Shown: positions 50,889-52,359 of the stretch, piece by piece | Layout of the letters: each line of letters starts with the position of its first letter | Numbering within the stretch: the stretch's first letter is position 1 | Assembly (NCBI GenBank): GCA_021325655.1 | Contig: JAJPGT010000086.1 | Coordinates: 1 to 52,359 of the forward strand | From: Pseudomonadota bacterium | GTDB taxonomy: Bacteria; Chloroflexota; UBA6077; JAJPGT01 | DNA: 52,359 bases | Direction: 5' to 3' | Position numbers and translations under genes: made by a program | The notes under the pieces: generated by a model | The model's input: the letters and a program-made list of their open reading frames with translations, nothing else | Database searches by the model: none | What the model was told of the DNA's origin: nothing

Positions 50889-51685
50889 CGTGCTGCCAAC
50901 GCCTGCGCTTGTGCGAGAGCGGGCTCAACCAGCGCATCGACCGAGGCCTCGCCGGCCCCTCGGCGCAGATGGGCGAGGAATTCGACGTTGCCCGCCGCCC
51001 CGGTGACAGGCGAGGCGATCAGCCCAACCAGCCGCCAATCATGCCCACGCAGCCAGCTCGCCAGCCCGACCAGCACCTGGCGCCAGACCCCGGGCGAGCG
51101 GACGACCCCGCGGCCGACCAGATGCCGGCCAGCCTCGAACTGGGGCTTGACGAGCGCGATGGTGTCCGCCACGGGGTCGATAAGCTGCGCGACGGCGGGC
51201 AGCACCAGGCGGAGCGAGATGAACGACACATCGATGGTGCAGATCATCGGCCGCTCCGGCAGCGTGTTGAGCAGGCGAATATTCGTACGTTCCATGACGA
51301 CCACGCGCGGATCGACGCGCAAGCGGTAATCGAGCTGGCCGTAGCCAACGTCTACCGCGTAGACCCGCGTCGCACCGCGCTGGAGGAGCACGTCGGTGAA
51401 GCCACCGGTGGAGGCTCCAACGTCCAGCGCGACCTTGCCAGCAACGTCGATCTGGAAGACGTCCAGCGCCTCGGCGAGCTTCAGGCCCCCGCGGCTGGCA
51501 TACGCGGGCGCTTCGCGCACGTGCAGCTCCACATCCGGCTCGAACGTGCTCCCCGGCTTGAGTGTGGGATGGCCCGGCACCCGCACCCGGCCGGCAAGGA
51601 TCAGTGCCTGCGCCTTCGCGCGGCTGCCGGCCAGCCCCCGCTCCACCAAGAGCACGTCGAGGCGCTTCTTGCTGGAGGAAGCCAC
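50885..51685 (-). CDS. TlyA family rRNA 2'-O-methyltransferase
   Basis: The 266-residue product has an N-terminal S4 RNA-binding domain (about 8-65: RLDVLLVERGLAGSRAKAQA) and an FtsJ-like methyltransferase with SAM motif ALDVGASTGGFTDVLL (86-101), the second half carrying the conserved K-D-K-E-type residues (VDVSFISLR, LVKPQFEAG). TlyA methylates 16S/23S rRNA and was once called a hemolysin. It is the first gene of the tlyA-nadK-recN operon. Confidence 0.93.
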   Translation of the reverse strand: MASSSKKRLDVLLVERGLAGSRAKAQALILAGRVRVPGHPTLKPGSTFEPDVELHVREAPAYASRGGLKLAEALDVFQIDVAGKVALDVGASTGGFTDVLLQRGATRVYAVDVGYGQLDYRLRVDPRVVVMERTNIRLLNTLPERPMICTIDVSFISLRLVLPAVAQLIDPVADTIALVKPQFEAGRHLVGRGVVRSPGVWRQVLVGLASWLRGHDWRLVGLIASPVTGAAGNVEFLAHLRRGAGEASVDALVEPALAQAQALAAR

Positions 51686-51765
51686 AGCGAAAGATGCGCC
51701 TTTCTCGAGGGCCTGAAAAAGTCTAGGGTGGAGCGTCAGACAGCGTCAAGGCGTCTGCGCCAGCC

Positions 51766-52359
<594 letters not shown>

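Noticed and set aside
50885..51685. Hemolysin
   Set aside because: The old TlyA label refers to the same family, but the S4 plus FtsJ-type domains indicate an rRNA methyltransferase.

Overview
The window is high-GC bacterial DNA packed with housekeeping genes, most of them on the minus strand in short-spaced or overlapping operons. Protein character suggests a Chloroflexota bacterium, perhaps a Thermomicrobia-like lineage: SecA with a large insertion before its second motor lobe and a SEC-C tail, a GSI-alpha type glutamine synthetase, PyrR-controlled pyrimidine genes, a DUF4331 protein, and frequent GTG/TTG starts. The taxonomic call is inference from family resemblance; no 16S rRNA or other RNA marker is present.

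Positions 1-2550 look like the end of an integrated element. A Toprim/RecA-like primase-helicase and a small overlapping conserved protein lie behind an extended -10 promoter, a 26-bp perfect palindrome and a repeat cluster. The element stops at a 3' fragment of a tRNA-Arg(TCT) gene running from the anticodon loop to the acceptor end, as expected for an attachment site. Chromosomal genes resume at 2577.

From 2577 to 26892 everything is on the minus strand: a PIG-V-like membrane mannosyltransferase; a MoxR / DUF58 / transglutaminase-like membrane protein operon; secA; prs; the conserved ftsB-tilS-hpt-ftsH cluster; an M48 membrane protease with an overlapping TolB-like lipoprotein; and the pyrimidine operon pyrR-pyrB-pyrC-carA-carB. 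The pyrR leader carries a readable PyrR attenuator: a CNGNGA-type hairpin, an intrinsic terminator, and a competing antiterminator pairing.

Divergently, a PucR-type regulator overlaps glnA (glutamine synthetase) by four bases. Then come recX and recA (SOS box over an extended -10), rimO and a RodZ-like protein (consensus promoter). A plus-strand operon follows: a MerR-type DNA-binding protein with a helical C-terminal domain, then Met8/CysG-N, hemC, a cobA-hemD fusion and hemB, i.e. the middle of tetrapyrrole/siroheme synthesis without hemA or hemL.

After ddl, a plus-strand pair at 42847-45166 encodes a small one-span membrane protein and a divergent FtsH-like AAA metalloprotease that lacks the usual periplasmic domain and has an altered pore loop. 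This is the strongest candidate for an undescribed system here. It ends at a 12-bp terminator-like hairpin. A secreted DUF4331 protein and a membrane-anchored TPR protein follow, separated by another hairpin. The window closes with tlyA-nadK-recN and the 3' part of a primary-type sigma factor gene, all on the minus strand.
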